From Desemzia sp045528445 (GTDB lineage Bacteria > Bacillota > Bacilli > Lactobacillales > Carnobacteriaceae): a DNA stretch of 45,560 nucleotides. Below the pieces are notes generated by a model that saw only the letters and a program-made list of their open reading frames with translations, was not told where the DNA came from and did not search any database. Below are positions 15,978 to 25,079 of the stretch, piece after piece. The DNA lies in assembly GCF_045528445.1 (NCBI RefSeq), contig NZ_JBGQQU010000029.1:1-45560 (forward strand). The letters are read 5' to 3'. The position numbers were made by a program, and so were the translations under genes. Numbering within the stretch: the stretch's first letter is position 1; the number at the start of each line of letters is the position of its first letter.

Positions 15978-17336
15978 TTACCTAGTCAATTTTCCCATGA
16001 ACCTATTTTTTATCCATTCCAACCCCATTCTTTTGAACACAATCTTAACCATACCTTCTTCATCTTGAGTTTCATACACTATTCCTACATCATTGTTTTT
16101 TAATAACGTCATACAAGAATAAGAGAACGCACCTGGTTCAATCATTTTTTTGTACGCCCAAGCTTTTCCGCTATCTTCACTAAGTTGGATAGTTCCTTTT
16201 TTTCTTTCCGTTTTACTGTGGGCTCCTAGAAATAGAATAGAAGTCGTTTCTTTTTCAGAATTAGGAATAGTTAAGACACTTGTTTGGCAAACAGGATTGA
16301 TTAAATCTTCTACAAATTCGAGTTGTCCCCATGTTTCTCCGCCATTTTCACTTACTGCTCTCGCAATCGTTCCATTTCCAAAATGATTTCGAACGTAACA
16401 CTCAACAGTCCCGTCATCATGTTCAATAACTTGTGATTCTGTTAGTTCGTAAGTCTCTTCTGTTAATGTTTTTGCAGACAAAATCTTTCCATCAACCTCT
16501 CTCCCATCATTCGGAGTAGAGCCACGTTTCCAATTGATTCCATGATCATCACTGTAGGCAACTGCATTGGACATTCTCCCGGATTCATTCGAAAAATAGA
16601 TAGGGAAAACAAGTCTTCCTTTATAAATCCCATTCTTAATTTGAATACCCCTTCCAGGTCCAGTGCCTATAAAACGCATCCAATCTTCTTTTACATGGGG
16701 ATTCACTTCTATTGGCTTAGACCATGTCTTTCCATCATCTTCACTTTTAACCAACTGCAAAAATGAAGTTGAAGCTTCAACCAATAAATGCTTATTGCTT
16801 TCATCAATTTTTTCAAAAATGTGTCCTGTTTTTCGTCCATTAATGAACACACTTCCATCACCATCAACAGTATACCGGCTTAATTCTCTTTTTGTATTTC
16901 TGACTTCTCCATTTTCTTCCAACTCATAAGGCTGTTTTTTATTGTCATATAGCTGACGCTGACCAGCTAAATCAAAACCTACACTTGGTTCACTATTCCA
17001 TAACCCAATGCCTCCAGGAGTATGGCAATACATTAACCAAATTGTCCCGGTTTCTTCATCTTGCAAAAGAGAAGAATCAACCGCTGCAGCACTATCTAAT
17101 TTTTCATCTGGAAAAGCAACTACTGTCTGAATTGGAGACCAAGTGTTTCCGTTGTCTTCACTTCTTCTAATACAAATATTGATTTTATTTGGATTATCTT
17201 GTTGGTTGTATAAACGAGCATCAATTCCAGCTATAACGGTCCCTTTTTGTGTGGTAATGAGTGATGGAATACGATATCCTTTTGAGTCATTCATACCTGA
17301 ATAAAATAAAGTTTGTTCTTGGATTAAAGAAGTCAA
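15978..17336 (-). CDS. Cytoplasmic exo-alpha-sialidase (GH33-like)
   Basis: A 452-residue six-bladed sialidase. The arginine-triad motif YRIPSL is at residues 21-26, and at least four or five Asp boxes follow: SEDNGNTW (59-66), SEDDGKTW, SDDHGINW, SENGGETW and a weaker SEDSGKAW. It should remove terminal Neu5Ac from glycans. There is no signal peptide, lectin domain or LPXTG anchor, so it acts on imported sugar chains. The start is TTG at 17336 with AAGGGA 12 bases upstream; the next Met (residue 15) would cut into the first blade. It is the last gene of the long glycan operon, 40 bp after the dipeptidase. Confidence 0.9.
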   Translation of the reverse strand: MTSLIQEQTLFYSGMNDSKGYRIPSLITTQKGTVIAGIDARLYNQQDNPNKINICIRRSEDNGNTWSPIQTVVAFPDEKLDSAAAVDSSLLQDEETGTIWLMYCHTPGGIGLWNSEPSVGFDLAGQRQLYDNKKQPYELEENGEVRNTKRELSRYTVDGDGSVFINGRKTGHIFEKIDESNKHLLVEASTSFLQLVKSEDDGKTWSKPIEVNPHVKEDWMRFIGTGPGRGIQIKNGIYKGRLVFPIYFSNESGRMSNAVAYSDDHGINWKRGSTPNDGREVDGKILSAKTLTEETYELTESQVIEHDDGTVECYVRNHFGNGTIARAVSENGGETWGQLEFVEDLINPVCQTSVLTIPNSEKETTSILFLGAHSKTERKKGTIQLSEDSGKAWAYKKMIEPGAFSYSCMTLLKNNDVGIVYETQDEEGMVKIVFKRMGLEWIKNRFMGKLTR

Positions 17337-17376
17337 TTTATGACGACATCCCTTCTAATCAGTTTTCGTTTTATTT

Positions 17377-18693
17377 TTATTGAAGCATTTCTTGTAACGT
17401 TAATTCATATATTTTGATATTTCGTTTTAAATCATCTATATACATGTACTCGTCACTGTTATGTGCTATTCCAATTTGCCCAGGAAAAGATGGTCCAAAG
17501 GCTATAATATTCGGCATAAAACGTGCATAGGTTGCCCCAGTCGTAACGATTGGAGTACCATCTAGACCAGTTACTTCCTCATAAGTACGCTTCATTATTT
17601 CTAACATTGGATGAGTACGATCCAATATTTTAGGAGGCATTGAACGGATAACTTCAACTGTTGTGTTCTTAAAATTACTTTCCTTTATTAAAGACAAAAC
17701 CTGTGCTTCTGTATAATCCACTGAATAGCGAAAAGAAACTTCAACTATCACTTGTTCCTCTTTTATCTCTATCTTATAAGGGGTAATTTGAATAGCCATA
17801 TCTGATATGTTCAAATCATTCATTGAAGTCAATCCTTCTCCGTAATGCTTATCATGAAAAGTAGTTGAAGCCCAATTAAAGAAAGCCTGCAGTTCGAAGG
17901 ATAGTGTCGAATGATCTTTTAAATTCTCAACGGCCATTGTAATGGCATTTTCTCCTAATTGCGGCTCATTACTAGGAGCCCGCTTTCCATAAAAGGTTTT
18001 TTCAGTTCCATTTCCAAAAATAAATACCGCCTCATCAGGAACTGAACTTGAAATAAAATCTCCACGAATGGCTGTTAATCCATCTAAATCACCTTTTAAA
18101 AAGGACGTCTTATAACGAATACCGACAACTCCCTTTTCTGCATAGACAGCAGGAAATTGGCTATCTGGTGTAAATCCGTATACTGGCGGCTGCTCTTTAG
18201 CTAAGTAAAAAGGCAAATCTTTCGACCCTGTTTCTTCGTTTGTTCCGAACATAACCCGCAAATTTTTCTTAAACGTTTGCCCTGAATCTTTCAATAACTT
18301 AGCAGCAAACAAAACAGCCATCGTTGGTCCTTTATTGTCTAACACACCACGCCCATAAACTATGCCATTTTCAATAGTGGTCTCAAAAGAAGGATACGAC
18401 CAGCCAGTTCCAGCAGGCACAACATCTACATGTCCAAGAGCTCCTACATAGTCATTTGTCGTGGAATCATTGATCCATTCAGCGTAACCAACAGCGTTAT
18501 CTATCGAAACGGTTTGAAACCCCCAATCTTCAGCAATGGATAGAGCTTGTTCTAAAGCTTGTTTCGGTCCATTTCCAAACGGAGCTTCAGGAGTTGCATT
18601 CCCTTCAACACTTTCTATACGAACCATCTTTTGTAACGCATTTAGATAGTCTTCAATCTGTTCATCAATAGCTCCTGGTATCCATTTTTCCAC
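17377..18693 (-). CDS. M20-family dipeptidase (PepV-like)
   Basis: A 438-residue zinc peptidase of family M20. The metal and catalytic motifs are complete: GHVDVVP (His88, Asp90), GRGVLDNKGP (Asp119), TNEETGSKD (Glu153/154), with a C-terminal His in GIAHNSDEY. PepV-type enzymes cut dipeptides with a free amino end in the cytoplasm. The start is GTG at 18693 with AGGAGG about 9 bases upstream; an overlapping ATG is out of frame. It begins 15 bp after the glycosylasparaginase stop, so the two are co-translated. In this setting it probably removes the amino acid still attached to glycosylated Asn, since glycosylasparaginases need a free Asn. Confidence 0.88.
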   Translation of the reverse strand: MEKWIPGAIDEQIEDYLNALQKMVRIESVEGNATPEAPFGNGPKQALEQALSIAEDWGFQTVSIDNAVGYAEWINDSTTNDYVGALGHVDVVPAGTGWSYPSFETTIENGIVYGRGVLDNKGPTMAVLFAAKLLKDSGQTFKKNLRVMFGTNEETGSKDLPFYLAKEQPPVYGFTPDSQFPAVYAEKGVVGIRYKTSFLKGDLDGLTAIRGDFISSSVPDEAVFIFGNGTEKTFYGKRAPSNEPQLGENAITMAVENLKDHSTLSFELQAFFNWASTTFHDKHYGEGLTSMNDLNISDMAIQITPYKIEIKEEQVIVEVSFRYSVDYTEAQVLSLIKESNFKNTTVEVIRSMPPKILDRTHPMLEIMKRTYEEVTGLDGTPIVTTGATYARFMPNIIAFGPSFPGQIGIAHNSDEYMYIDDLKRNIKIYELTLQEMLQ

Positions 18694-18708
18694 ATTTCGT
18701 CTCCTCCT

Positions 18709-19662
18709 CTATTCAGTCCGATTGTTTACGTTTCCCAAGTAATCCTTCAACCATTCTTCGGTTGTTTTTTCTATTATCACCTGTCCATCTTCTGTCCGAT
18801 GAGAAATATAAATCGTGGGTTTTTGCGATTCAGTTGCAACAACAAACGTAAATTCTACATTTGTCGCAATACCCCATTCCCCTTTATTGTCCATACAAAT
18901 GAGCGACATCGCTCCAACTTTCCCATATTTTCTCTTTAATTTCTTTTCAAATTCCTCCAAAGTTCGCTGTGCTGCATCTTTTGGTGGTAATCCCTCTTCC
19001 ATTTTCCGAACCACTTCGTAACTTAAAATGCCTTTCATTAAATCTTCGCCCAAACCGGTTGCTGCTGCACCGCCGATATCGCTGTCTACATAAAATCCTG
19101 AACCCGGCAGAGGAGAATCTCCAACCCTACCTTCTTTTTTCATAAATAGACCGCTACTGGATGTTCCTGCAGCCATATGATGGGCTTTATCTAATACAAC
19201 CGTCCCAATTGTGTCGTGACCATCATAAGGAGATATTTCTTTAGCTTCAATTTCCTTTTTTTTCTCTTCCCATTTTTCTTTAGACTTTTCTGTCAATAAA
19301 TCTTCTTGTTCAAAACCCATTTTCACTGCGCATTTTTTTGCTCCTTCAGCAATACGAAATGAATTGAATCGCTCTTTACTTAATTTTCTGGCAACTGAAA
19401 TGGGATTTTTTATATTCTCCAGCCCAGCAACTGCCCCTATTTCTAACGTAGTTCCATCCATGTATGCTGCATCCAATTGCACTATTCCTTCTTCGTTCGG
19501 AAGGCCTCCATAACCGACTGAGATAAAATTGGCAAACTCTTCTACTTCTTTGATGACTCCCTCAAGTACATCTCCTGCACTACTTCCATCAGCTAATTTT
19601 TCTGATTGATGAAGAACTCCTTCATAAGCCATCCGCCATGTTGCAATCATTCCATAAGTCAT
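18709..19662 (-). CDS. N4-(beta-N-acetylglucosaminyl)-L-asparaginase (glycosylasparaginase)
   Basis: A 317-residue Ntn-hydrolase of family T2. The self-cleavage and nucleophile motif is GHDTIGTV, giving Asp150-Thr151 as the processing site and Thr151 as the new N-terminal nucleophile, close to the numbering of the well-studied Flavobacterium enzyme. The substrate-pocket segments GRVGDSPLPGSGFY and GGAAATGLGEDLMK are also intact. It splits the amide bond between GlcNAc and Asn, the last step in lysosomal-type glycoprotein breakdown. No signal peptide is seen, whereas the Flavobacterium protein is exported. AAGGAGG precedes the ATG. Very similar motifs separate it from plant-type asparaginases, which usually have HGT/DT contexts without the GDSPLPG loop. 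Confidence 0.93.
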   Translation of the reverse strand: MTYGMIATWRMAYEGVLHQSEKLADGSSAGDVLEGVIKEVEEFANFISVGYGGLPNEEGIVQLDAAYMDGTTLEIGAVAGLENIKNPISVARKLSKERFNSFRIAEGAKKCAVKMGFEQEDLLTEKSKEKWEEKKKEIEAKEISPYDGHDTIGTVVLDKAHHMAAGTSSSGLFMKKEGRVGDSPLPGSGFYVDSDIGGAAATGLGEDLMKGILSYEVVRKMEEGLPPKDAAQRTLEEFEKKLKRKYGKVGAMSLICMDNKGEWGIATNVEFTFVVATESQKPTIYISHRTEDGQVIIEKTTEEWLKDYLGNVNNRTE

Positions 19663-19702
19663 TCGTTTTCCTCCTTAGCAAGTTTCGTATACTACAAAGT
19701 AT

Positions 19703-19745
19703 AAAAGCTTTACTTGCTTCAAAATAGTCAGCAAGCAAAGCTTTT
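19703..19745 (-). terminator. Intercistronic hairpin between the beta-galactosidase and glycosylasparaginase genes
   Basis: On the minus strand AAAAGCTTTGCTTGC pairs with GCAAGTAAAGCTTTT (15 bp, one G-U). No T-run follows, so it is more likely an RNA processing or stability element, or a partial attenuator, than a full stop. Confidence 0.55.
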
Positions 19746-19778
19746 CGTGTTTCCTCAAAAAGAATCTTTTTGTTTCCA

Positions 19779-22700
19779 TCACTGGTTGAACTGGCTTTGT
19801 TGAAAAATAAAATCAAACTCAAAATCGTCCATTTTTAATGTATATTCCGGCTGTGCATCCGGACCGCAACTCCCAGTCCCAATTCCATTCTGTGCTATAT
19901 CAAGATATAAAAAGTTGAAAGGAGATTGCACTAATTCTTCTCGGTGCTGAGCTAAATCGATATTTTCTTGAGAACTAGAATGGATACTGTACGAAAATGA
20001 ATTGGTGCTGGAAATATGCACTTGTTTTCTTTCCTGGGCGTTTAATTTAACCCAATGAGTGTCTAAATGGTTTCCACTCTCTTGCGGATAAATGTAGGGA
20101 AAATTTAAATTTTCTACAGAACTTTCAAATAACCCAAATCTTCCTGCTGATTGTGTATCAACATACGTTTCATTTGGCCCTTTTCCAACCCAAGAAATAT
20201 GTTTGTACTCTGCGCGTATTCCTGATTCTAAGCCAATACGAGCAATCGTATCAGGAAAACGTCCTTCTGGTTTACCCTTTACATGAAAAGACAATGTACC
20301 ATCTTTCTTCAACTTGTATTCATAAGTGAGATGGATCTTCCACGCTAATTTTCTTGTTCCAACCACTTTTTGTACCGTTACTGTTGTATTTTCAAGGGAA
20401 TCATCGTAATTAATTGATACTAGACGCTCTTGAGTTTGATGCAGGCCATAATTTCTCCATGTTGCTCCTACTCGATGATCATTATCTGTTAACGGTCGAT
20501 ACAAATTTAGACGTGGCGCAGTTTTAAAGAATTTTTCTCCTTGGACTGTCCAATCCAACAGATTCCCAGTTACTTTGCTGAACAATACCTGAGTACAGTT
20601 ATTTTGAATGGCAAGAGTGGTTTCAGCCTCACTCTTTACAAATGGACCTGTTTCAGCTGATTCTGGCACTGGAGTTGAAACAGAAATACTTGTCGGCAAG
20701 TACAATACATACTCACTCCAGGCCAATTCAAACCCTTTTTCACACCATTTCATATCTTGTTTAGAAGTGTACTGTATTTCTATCCACACGGCCTCGTTTT
20801 GTTGATGAGTTGGTATATTATAAGATAGTGTTCGTTTGACTGCCGAATGCGGCTGAATCCCAACAATATCAATAGTACCTTTTTGAATCGCAACTCCTTC
20901 TACTTTTAGTACCCACTCTGCAGTTAAGTCATCCACCGTGGTAAAATCTTTGCGATTGGTTATTTCAATTTCAGTACTAGAGAGCCATTTAGTTGTAAGC
21001 GGTTCTTGAGCTTTTTTTGCTTCATAATATCCGGGAGACGGTGTTCTGTCCGGTTGCACTAAACCATCAATAACGAAGTTCGCATCATTCGGTTCATCAC
21101 CAAAATCACCGCCATAATGGTAGACTAATGTCCCTTCTTCATTTTCAGCTAATATACCTTGATCACACCATTCCCAAATGAATCCCCCTTGAAGTCTTGG
21201 GAACTTATAGAAGATGTCCCAATAGTCTTGAAGAGCTCCTGGACCATTTCCCATGGCATGGGCATACTCACAAACAATGTGCGGCTTTTTCATTTGTGAT
21301 TGTACTCCTAATTGTTTTAAAAGCGGCAAGTCTGTATACATTGTAGAATGAACAGCAGAAAGTTTTGGTTCTTCTTCTAATAATTTTCCTCTCCAGTTGA
21401 TTTTTAACGATTCTCCTTCATGATGGACAAACCGTGTAGGGTCACGTTCTTTTGTAAATTGAACCATTTTTTCATGGTTTTTTCCTGCTCCAGATTCGTT
21501 TCCCACAGACCACATAAAGATAGAAGGATGATTTTTATCTCGTTCTACCATTCGTTCCATCCGGGAAACATATTCCTCTTCCCACATTTCTTGATTGGCT
21601 AATTCGTCTACCTTGCCATCTATTTCAAAGCCATGTGTTTCGACATCCGTTTCGTCTATAACATAAAACCCGTATTCATCACACAATGCATAGAACGCCG
21701 GCGTATTTGGATAATGACTCGTTCGAATAGCGTTAAAGTTCCCTTGCTTTAATAGTTTGAGGTCTAAAATGATATCCTCATAATCAATTGCTCGTCCTTT
21801 TGTTTGATGAAACTCGTGTCGATTAACCCCTTTTAATTTGATGGGAACTTGATTTATATGTAACAACCCTCCTTTTATTTCTAATTTTCGGAATCCAGAT
21901 TTTTGGATAACTGTCTCCAAAACTTGATTATGGATATCTCGTAGTTCAATTTGGACTTCATACAGATGAGGTGTCTCAGCTGACCACAGTTGAATGTCTT
22001 TTACAGGAACAGACCATTTCCAATATTGATTATCTACTTGAACAGCTTCTTCCTCTCTATAAAGTACCTTCCCCAAAGGATCGACTAAAGAATGTACGAC
22101 CGTTATCCCTTCTGTATCTCCAATGAGTTCAGACTCTACCACTAATTGAGCAGAAGAAAGTGCCTCATTCACTTCTGAATGAACAAATGTATCTTGAAGA
22201 TACGTTTGTGGGCGAGCAATTAAAGTTACATCTCGGTATATTCCCGATAACCACCACATATCCTGATCTTCCAAATAGGTTCCTTCAGACCATTTCGTTA
22301 CTTGAACGGCAATTCGATTTTTCTCACCCTTTACATATGAAGTAATATCAAATTCAGCCGGTAACCGGCTTCCTTGACTCATACCTACTTCTTCCCCGTT
22401 TACCCAAACTTTTAGTGAGCTGTCCACTCCTTCAAAACGCAATAAAACTTTTTTTTCATCCCACCCAACGGGCAAATAAAAATCTCTTGCGTAATTCCCG
22501 GTGGGATTCTCATCTGGTACGTATGGAGGATCCAATGGTATAGGATATTGAACGTTTGTATAATGCGGCTTCCCATATCCTTCCAATTGCCAATGGCTAG
22601 GAACCGAGATATCTTTCCATTTAGAAACATCATACGTTTTTGCAGCGAAAGCCGTTCCAGCCTCTAAAGGATTAGACCAGTAAGAAAAAGACCACGCTCC

Positions 22701-22817
22701 ATTCAAACTCATCGTTCGATCAGATTCGTTCCATTGTTTTCTGTGCTGATAAGCTTTTAGTGACCCATATGGAATAAAATCCGCTCGAGCAGATTCACGA
22801 TTTAAACTTGTTTGCAT
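19779..22817 (-). CDS. lacZ: Beta-galactosidase, GH2 (LacZ type)
   Basis: A full-length LacZ-type enzyme of about 1012 residues. The order is sugar-binding domain, two immunoglobulin-like domains flanking the TIM barrel, and the large C-terminal beta-sandwich. The acid/base Glu lies in MWSVGNESG (residue 442 counted from the first of two Met codons) and the nucleophile Glu in VCEYAHAMGNGPG (518). Two ATGs are adjacent; the second (22817) has better spacing from AAGGAGG. It is cytoplasmic. In this operon it should take beta-1,4-Gal off N-acetyllactosamine antennae after desialylation, not necessarily lactose; there is no lactose permease or PTS nearby. Confidence 0.93.
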   Translation of the reverse strand: MQTSLNRESARADFIPYGSLKAYQHRKQWNESDRTMSLNGAWSFSYWSNPLEAGTAFAAKTYDVSKWKDISVPSHWQLEGYGKPHYTNVQYPIPLDPPYVPDENPTGNYARDFYLPVGWDEKKVLLRFEGVDSSLKVWVNGEEVGMSQGSRLPAEFDITSYVKGEKNRIAVQVTKWSEGTYLEDQDMWWLSGIYRDVTLIARPQTYLQDTFVHSEVNEALSSAQLVVESELIGDTEGITVVHSLVDPLGKVLYREEEAVQVDNQYWKWSVPVKDIQLWSAETPHLYEVQIELRDIHNQVLETVIQKSGFRKLEIKGGLLHINQVPIKLKGVNRHEFHQTKGRAIDYEDIILDLKLLKQGNFNAIRTSHYPNTPAFYALCDEYGFYVIDETDVETHGFEIDGKVDELANQEMWEEEYVSRMERMVERDKNHPSIFMWSVGNESGAGKNHEKMVQFTKERDPTRFVHHEGESLKINWRGKLLEEEPKLSAVHSTMYTDLPLLKQLGVQSQMKKPHIVCEYAHAMGNGPGALQDYWDIFYKFPRLQGGFIWEWCDQGILAENEEGTLVYHYGGDFGDEPNDANFVIDGLVQPDRTPSPGYYEAKKAQEPLTTKWLSSTEIEITNRKDFTTVDDLTAEWVLKVEGVAIQKGTIDIVGIQPHSAVKRTLSYNIPTHQQNEAVWIEIQYTSKQDMKWCEKGFELAWSEYVLYLPTSISVSTPVPESAETGPFVKSEAETTLAIQNNCTQVLFSKVTGNLLDWTVQGEKFFKTAPRLNLYRPLTDNDHRVGATWRNYGLHQTQERLVSINYDDSLENTTVTVQKVVGTRKLAWKIHLTYEYKLKKDGTLSFHVKGKPEGRFPDTIARIGLESGIRAEYKHISWVGKGPNETYVDTQSAGRFGLFESSVENLNFPYIYPQESGNHLDTHWVKLNAQERKQVHISSTNSFSYSIHSSSQENIDLAQHREELVQSPFNFLYLDIAQNGIGTGSCGPDAQPEYTLKMDDFEFDFIFQQSQFNQ

Positions 22818-22868
22818 CATGCCCCTCCTTGTGAATAAATCTACAGTCCATATTTAATAATGTCTGTA

Positions 22869-25079
22869 CTAGCTATCTTCATTCTTTAATGAATAAGGCA
22901 GCTCATGAGGAAGATAGTCATTTTCTGAGGGTAATAAGCCTAGTTTGACTTCCAGTTTTCCGCCTTTAAGAATGGTTTCATGATTTAGATAAAGACTTTC
23001 CATTGTTTCTGAATTTAGCTTCGTCCGCTGTACAAAATTGTTTTGCGGATATTGATTAGGTACAACTGTAGTAAACGTTTTTCCATTCGGCAAATGAACC
23101 ACGCTTTTATCAAATTGTGGTATTCCCAATACATATTGAGGAACACCAGGAGTCACAGGATAGAACCCCAACATACTAAAAATGACCCAACCTGACATGC
23201 TGCCATTATCTTCATCTCCTGGATAACCATCAAAATGGGTTGAAAAAGCGTGCTCACAGAGTTGTTTGACTAACAACTGTGTATAAGCCGGTTTTCCAAT
23301 ATAAGCAAACAAGTAAGGTATATGGAAACTGGGTTGATTCGAAATCGCAATTTGCCCAAATTCGGCAGTTGCCAGTTCGCTCATTTCATGTATTTCCATT
23401 CCATAGTTTCCAATTTCAAAGGTAGGATCACTATTTGTCAGACGAACAAGATGTTCTAAGAACGCTTCTTTGCCTCCAAATACATCTATGTAGTCTTGGA
23501 AATTATGAAACACAGCTAAACTATTTTGCCAAGCACTTCCCTCCGTATAATCATATCCCCAATCTTCAGGCACGAAGGATTCTTTATACTCTCCTTCTGC
23601 ATCTTTTCCTCGCATAAAACCGGAATTTTCATCAAATAAATGATGGTAATTTAAAGCCGCTTTTTCGTACTGACCTGCTATTTCCTCTTCTCCAAGGATT
23701 TTGGCTACTTGTCGGATACAGAAATCACTATAGGCATTGTCTTGAGTTTGATTAACGCTTTCAATTTTATTATTTGTCACATAACCATAAGCCAGTGTGT
23801 CTTGTACCCCACTTCTCCCAAACTTTTCTTCTGTAGGCGGAATTGTGGCTTCTTTCACCATAGCATCTAAAAGGAATCGCATTTCTTCTTCATTTAATAA
23901 CCCTTTCACACCAGCATCTGCAATCACTGCGTTCACAAGTGTTCCAGGCATTAAGCCACGTTCATCTGGGCTGATCCATTTAGGCAAATGACCAGATTCT
24001 TCATAAAAGTGCCGGATGCCTTCTAAGATTTCTTTGTATTTTTCTGGAATAATTAACGAATACAGCGGATAGACTGTTTTATAAGTATCCCAGAAACCAT
24101 TATTCGTAAAGAATTTACCTTTTTTAATAGAGTTGCTGTATACGTCAAAATGAATCGGCTGATTTTCATCATCCAATTCGTAAAAGGTTTGCGGGAATAA
24201 GAACATTCGGTACAAATAAAAGTTAAAATCCTGAACCTTTTGCGTGTCTCGATCGCTTACTTCGATCTTACTTAAATAATACTCCCACTCATCTGCAGCC
24301 TTTTCTTTTATCTCTTCAAATGATTCGGTCAAACTTTCTCTTTCTAAGTTTAGTAAAGCTTGTTGTTCACTGATAAAGGAAGTGCCCAAAGAAATTTCCG
24401 CTTCTTCCAAATGATTACCTAGACTGATAAATAAACAACTTGTAATGGTGTCCTCAAGCTCAAGCGTTTTTGTCCAGCCTTCTTTTTCATCAAATGTTAA
24501 GTAAGAAACTTTATCCTCTTCAGCGGTGCCAAAATCCAACACAAAATAAAAGTACAACAAAGACTTATCGCTATCTACTTTTTGAGGTAATCTCCCAATG
24601 AGTCGATTACTTTCTCTATCTACTGTGTAGTCAATGGTTTCATTAGTATGTAAAAGAAGGCCTAGTTCCTTTTCGCTTTGATTAGTCAGCTTTAATTTTG
24701 CTCCGTAAGTTGTTGGAGCCAACTCTACTCCTAAACGATAACGCAACAGATCTGCTTTAAAATAGTGTGGTTGAAAAAAAGCTCTGTCAATTTTGTATGA
24801 ACTTTGATTCAATTCAACGTGAGTTCCTGTCGGCATTCCTGTAACTGGAGTCATTAAAAATGAACTAAAATCTCCCATCCAAGGACTCGGCTGATGTGTC
24901 AGCCGAATACCTTGGAAAAGGGGATAAGTAGGATCGAACATCCAATTCGATCCCATTTGGTTTTGTAAGACGAAGTAATTCATTCCAAAAGGAACGCCTG
25001 TATAAGGGAGAGTGTTCCCATTTGAAAATCCTGGTTTATTTAACGAACCATGTCGCGTATCTACCGTAGTTACTTTCAT
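22869..25079 (-). CDS. GH92 alpha-mannosidase
   Basis: A 736-residue calcium-dependent inverting exo-alpha-mannosidase. GH92 hallmarks are GFWDTYKT (328-335), YTEGSAWQ with Glu513 as the probable general acid, HEMSE near 564 and GDEDNGSMSGW (621-631). Family members remove alpha-1,2 or other alpha-mannose from high-mannose chains. There is no signal peptide, unlike most Bacteroides homologues, so it is cytoplasmic. The ATG at 25079 overlaps the GH38 stop (ATGA) and has GGAGG 9 bases upstream; a longer in-frame start at 25106 has no such support and is rejected. Confidence 0.93.
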   Translation of the reverse strand: MKVTTVDTRHGSLNKPGFSNGNTLPYTGVPFGMNYFVLQNQMGSNWMFDPTYPLFQGIRLTHQPSPWMGDFSSFLMTPVTGMPTGTHVELNQSSYKIDRAFFQPHYFKADLLRYRLGVELAPTTYGAKLKLTNQSEKELGLLLHTNETIDYTVDRESNRLIGRLPQKVDSDKSLLYFYFVLDFGTAEEDKVSYLTFDEKEGWTKTLELEDTITSCLFISLGNHLEEAEISLGTSFISEQQALLNLERESLTESFEEIKEKAADEWEYYLSKIEVSDRDTQKVQDFNFYLYRMFLFPQTFYELDDENQPIHFDVYSNSIKKGKFFTNNGFWDTYKTVYPLYSLIIPEKYKEILEGIRHFYEESGHLPKWISPDERGLMPGTLVNAVIADAGVKGLLNEEEMRFLLDAMVKEATIPPTEEKFGRSGVQDTLAYGYVTNNKIESVNQTQDNAYSDFCIRQVAKILGEEEIAGQYEKAALNYHHLFDENSGFMRGKDAEGEYKESFVPEDWGYDYTEGSAWQNSLAVFHNFQDYIDVFGGKEAFLEHLVRLTNSDPTFEIGNYGMEIHEMSELATAEFGQIAISNQPSFHIPYLFAYIGKPAYTQLLVKQLCEHAFSTHFDGYPGDEDNGSMSGWVIFSMLGFYPVTPGVPQYVLGIPQFDKSVVHLPNGKTFTTVVPNQYPQNNFVQRTKLNSETMESLYLNHETILKGGKLEVKLGLLPSENDYLPHELPYSLKNEDS

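Noticed and set aside
18709..19662. Plain L-asparaginase or isoaspartyl peptidase
   Set aside because: The GHDTIGTV plus GDSPLPGSG combination is that of glycosylasparaginases, and the neighbours are N-glycan enzymes.
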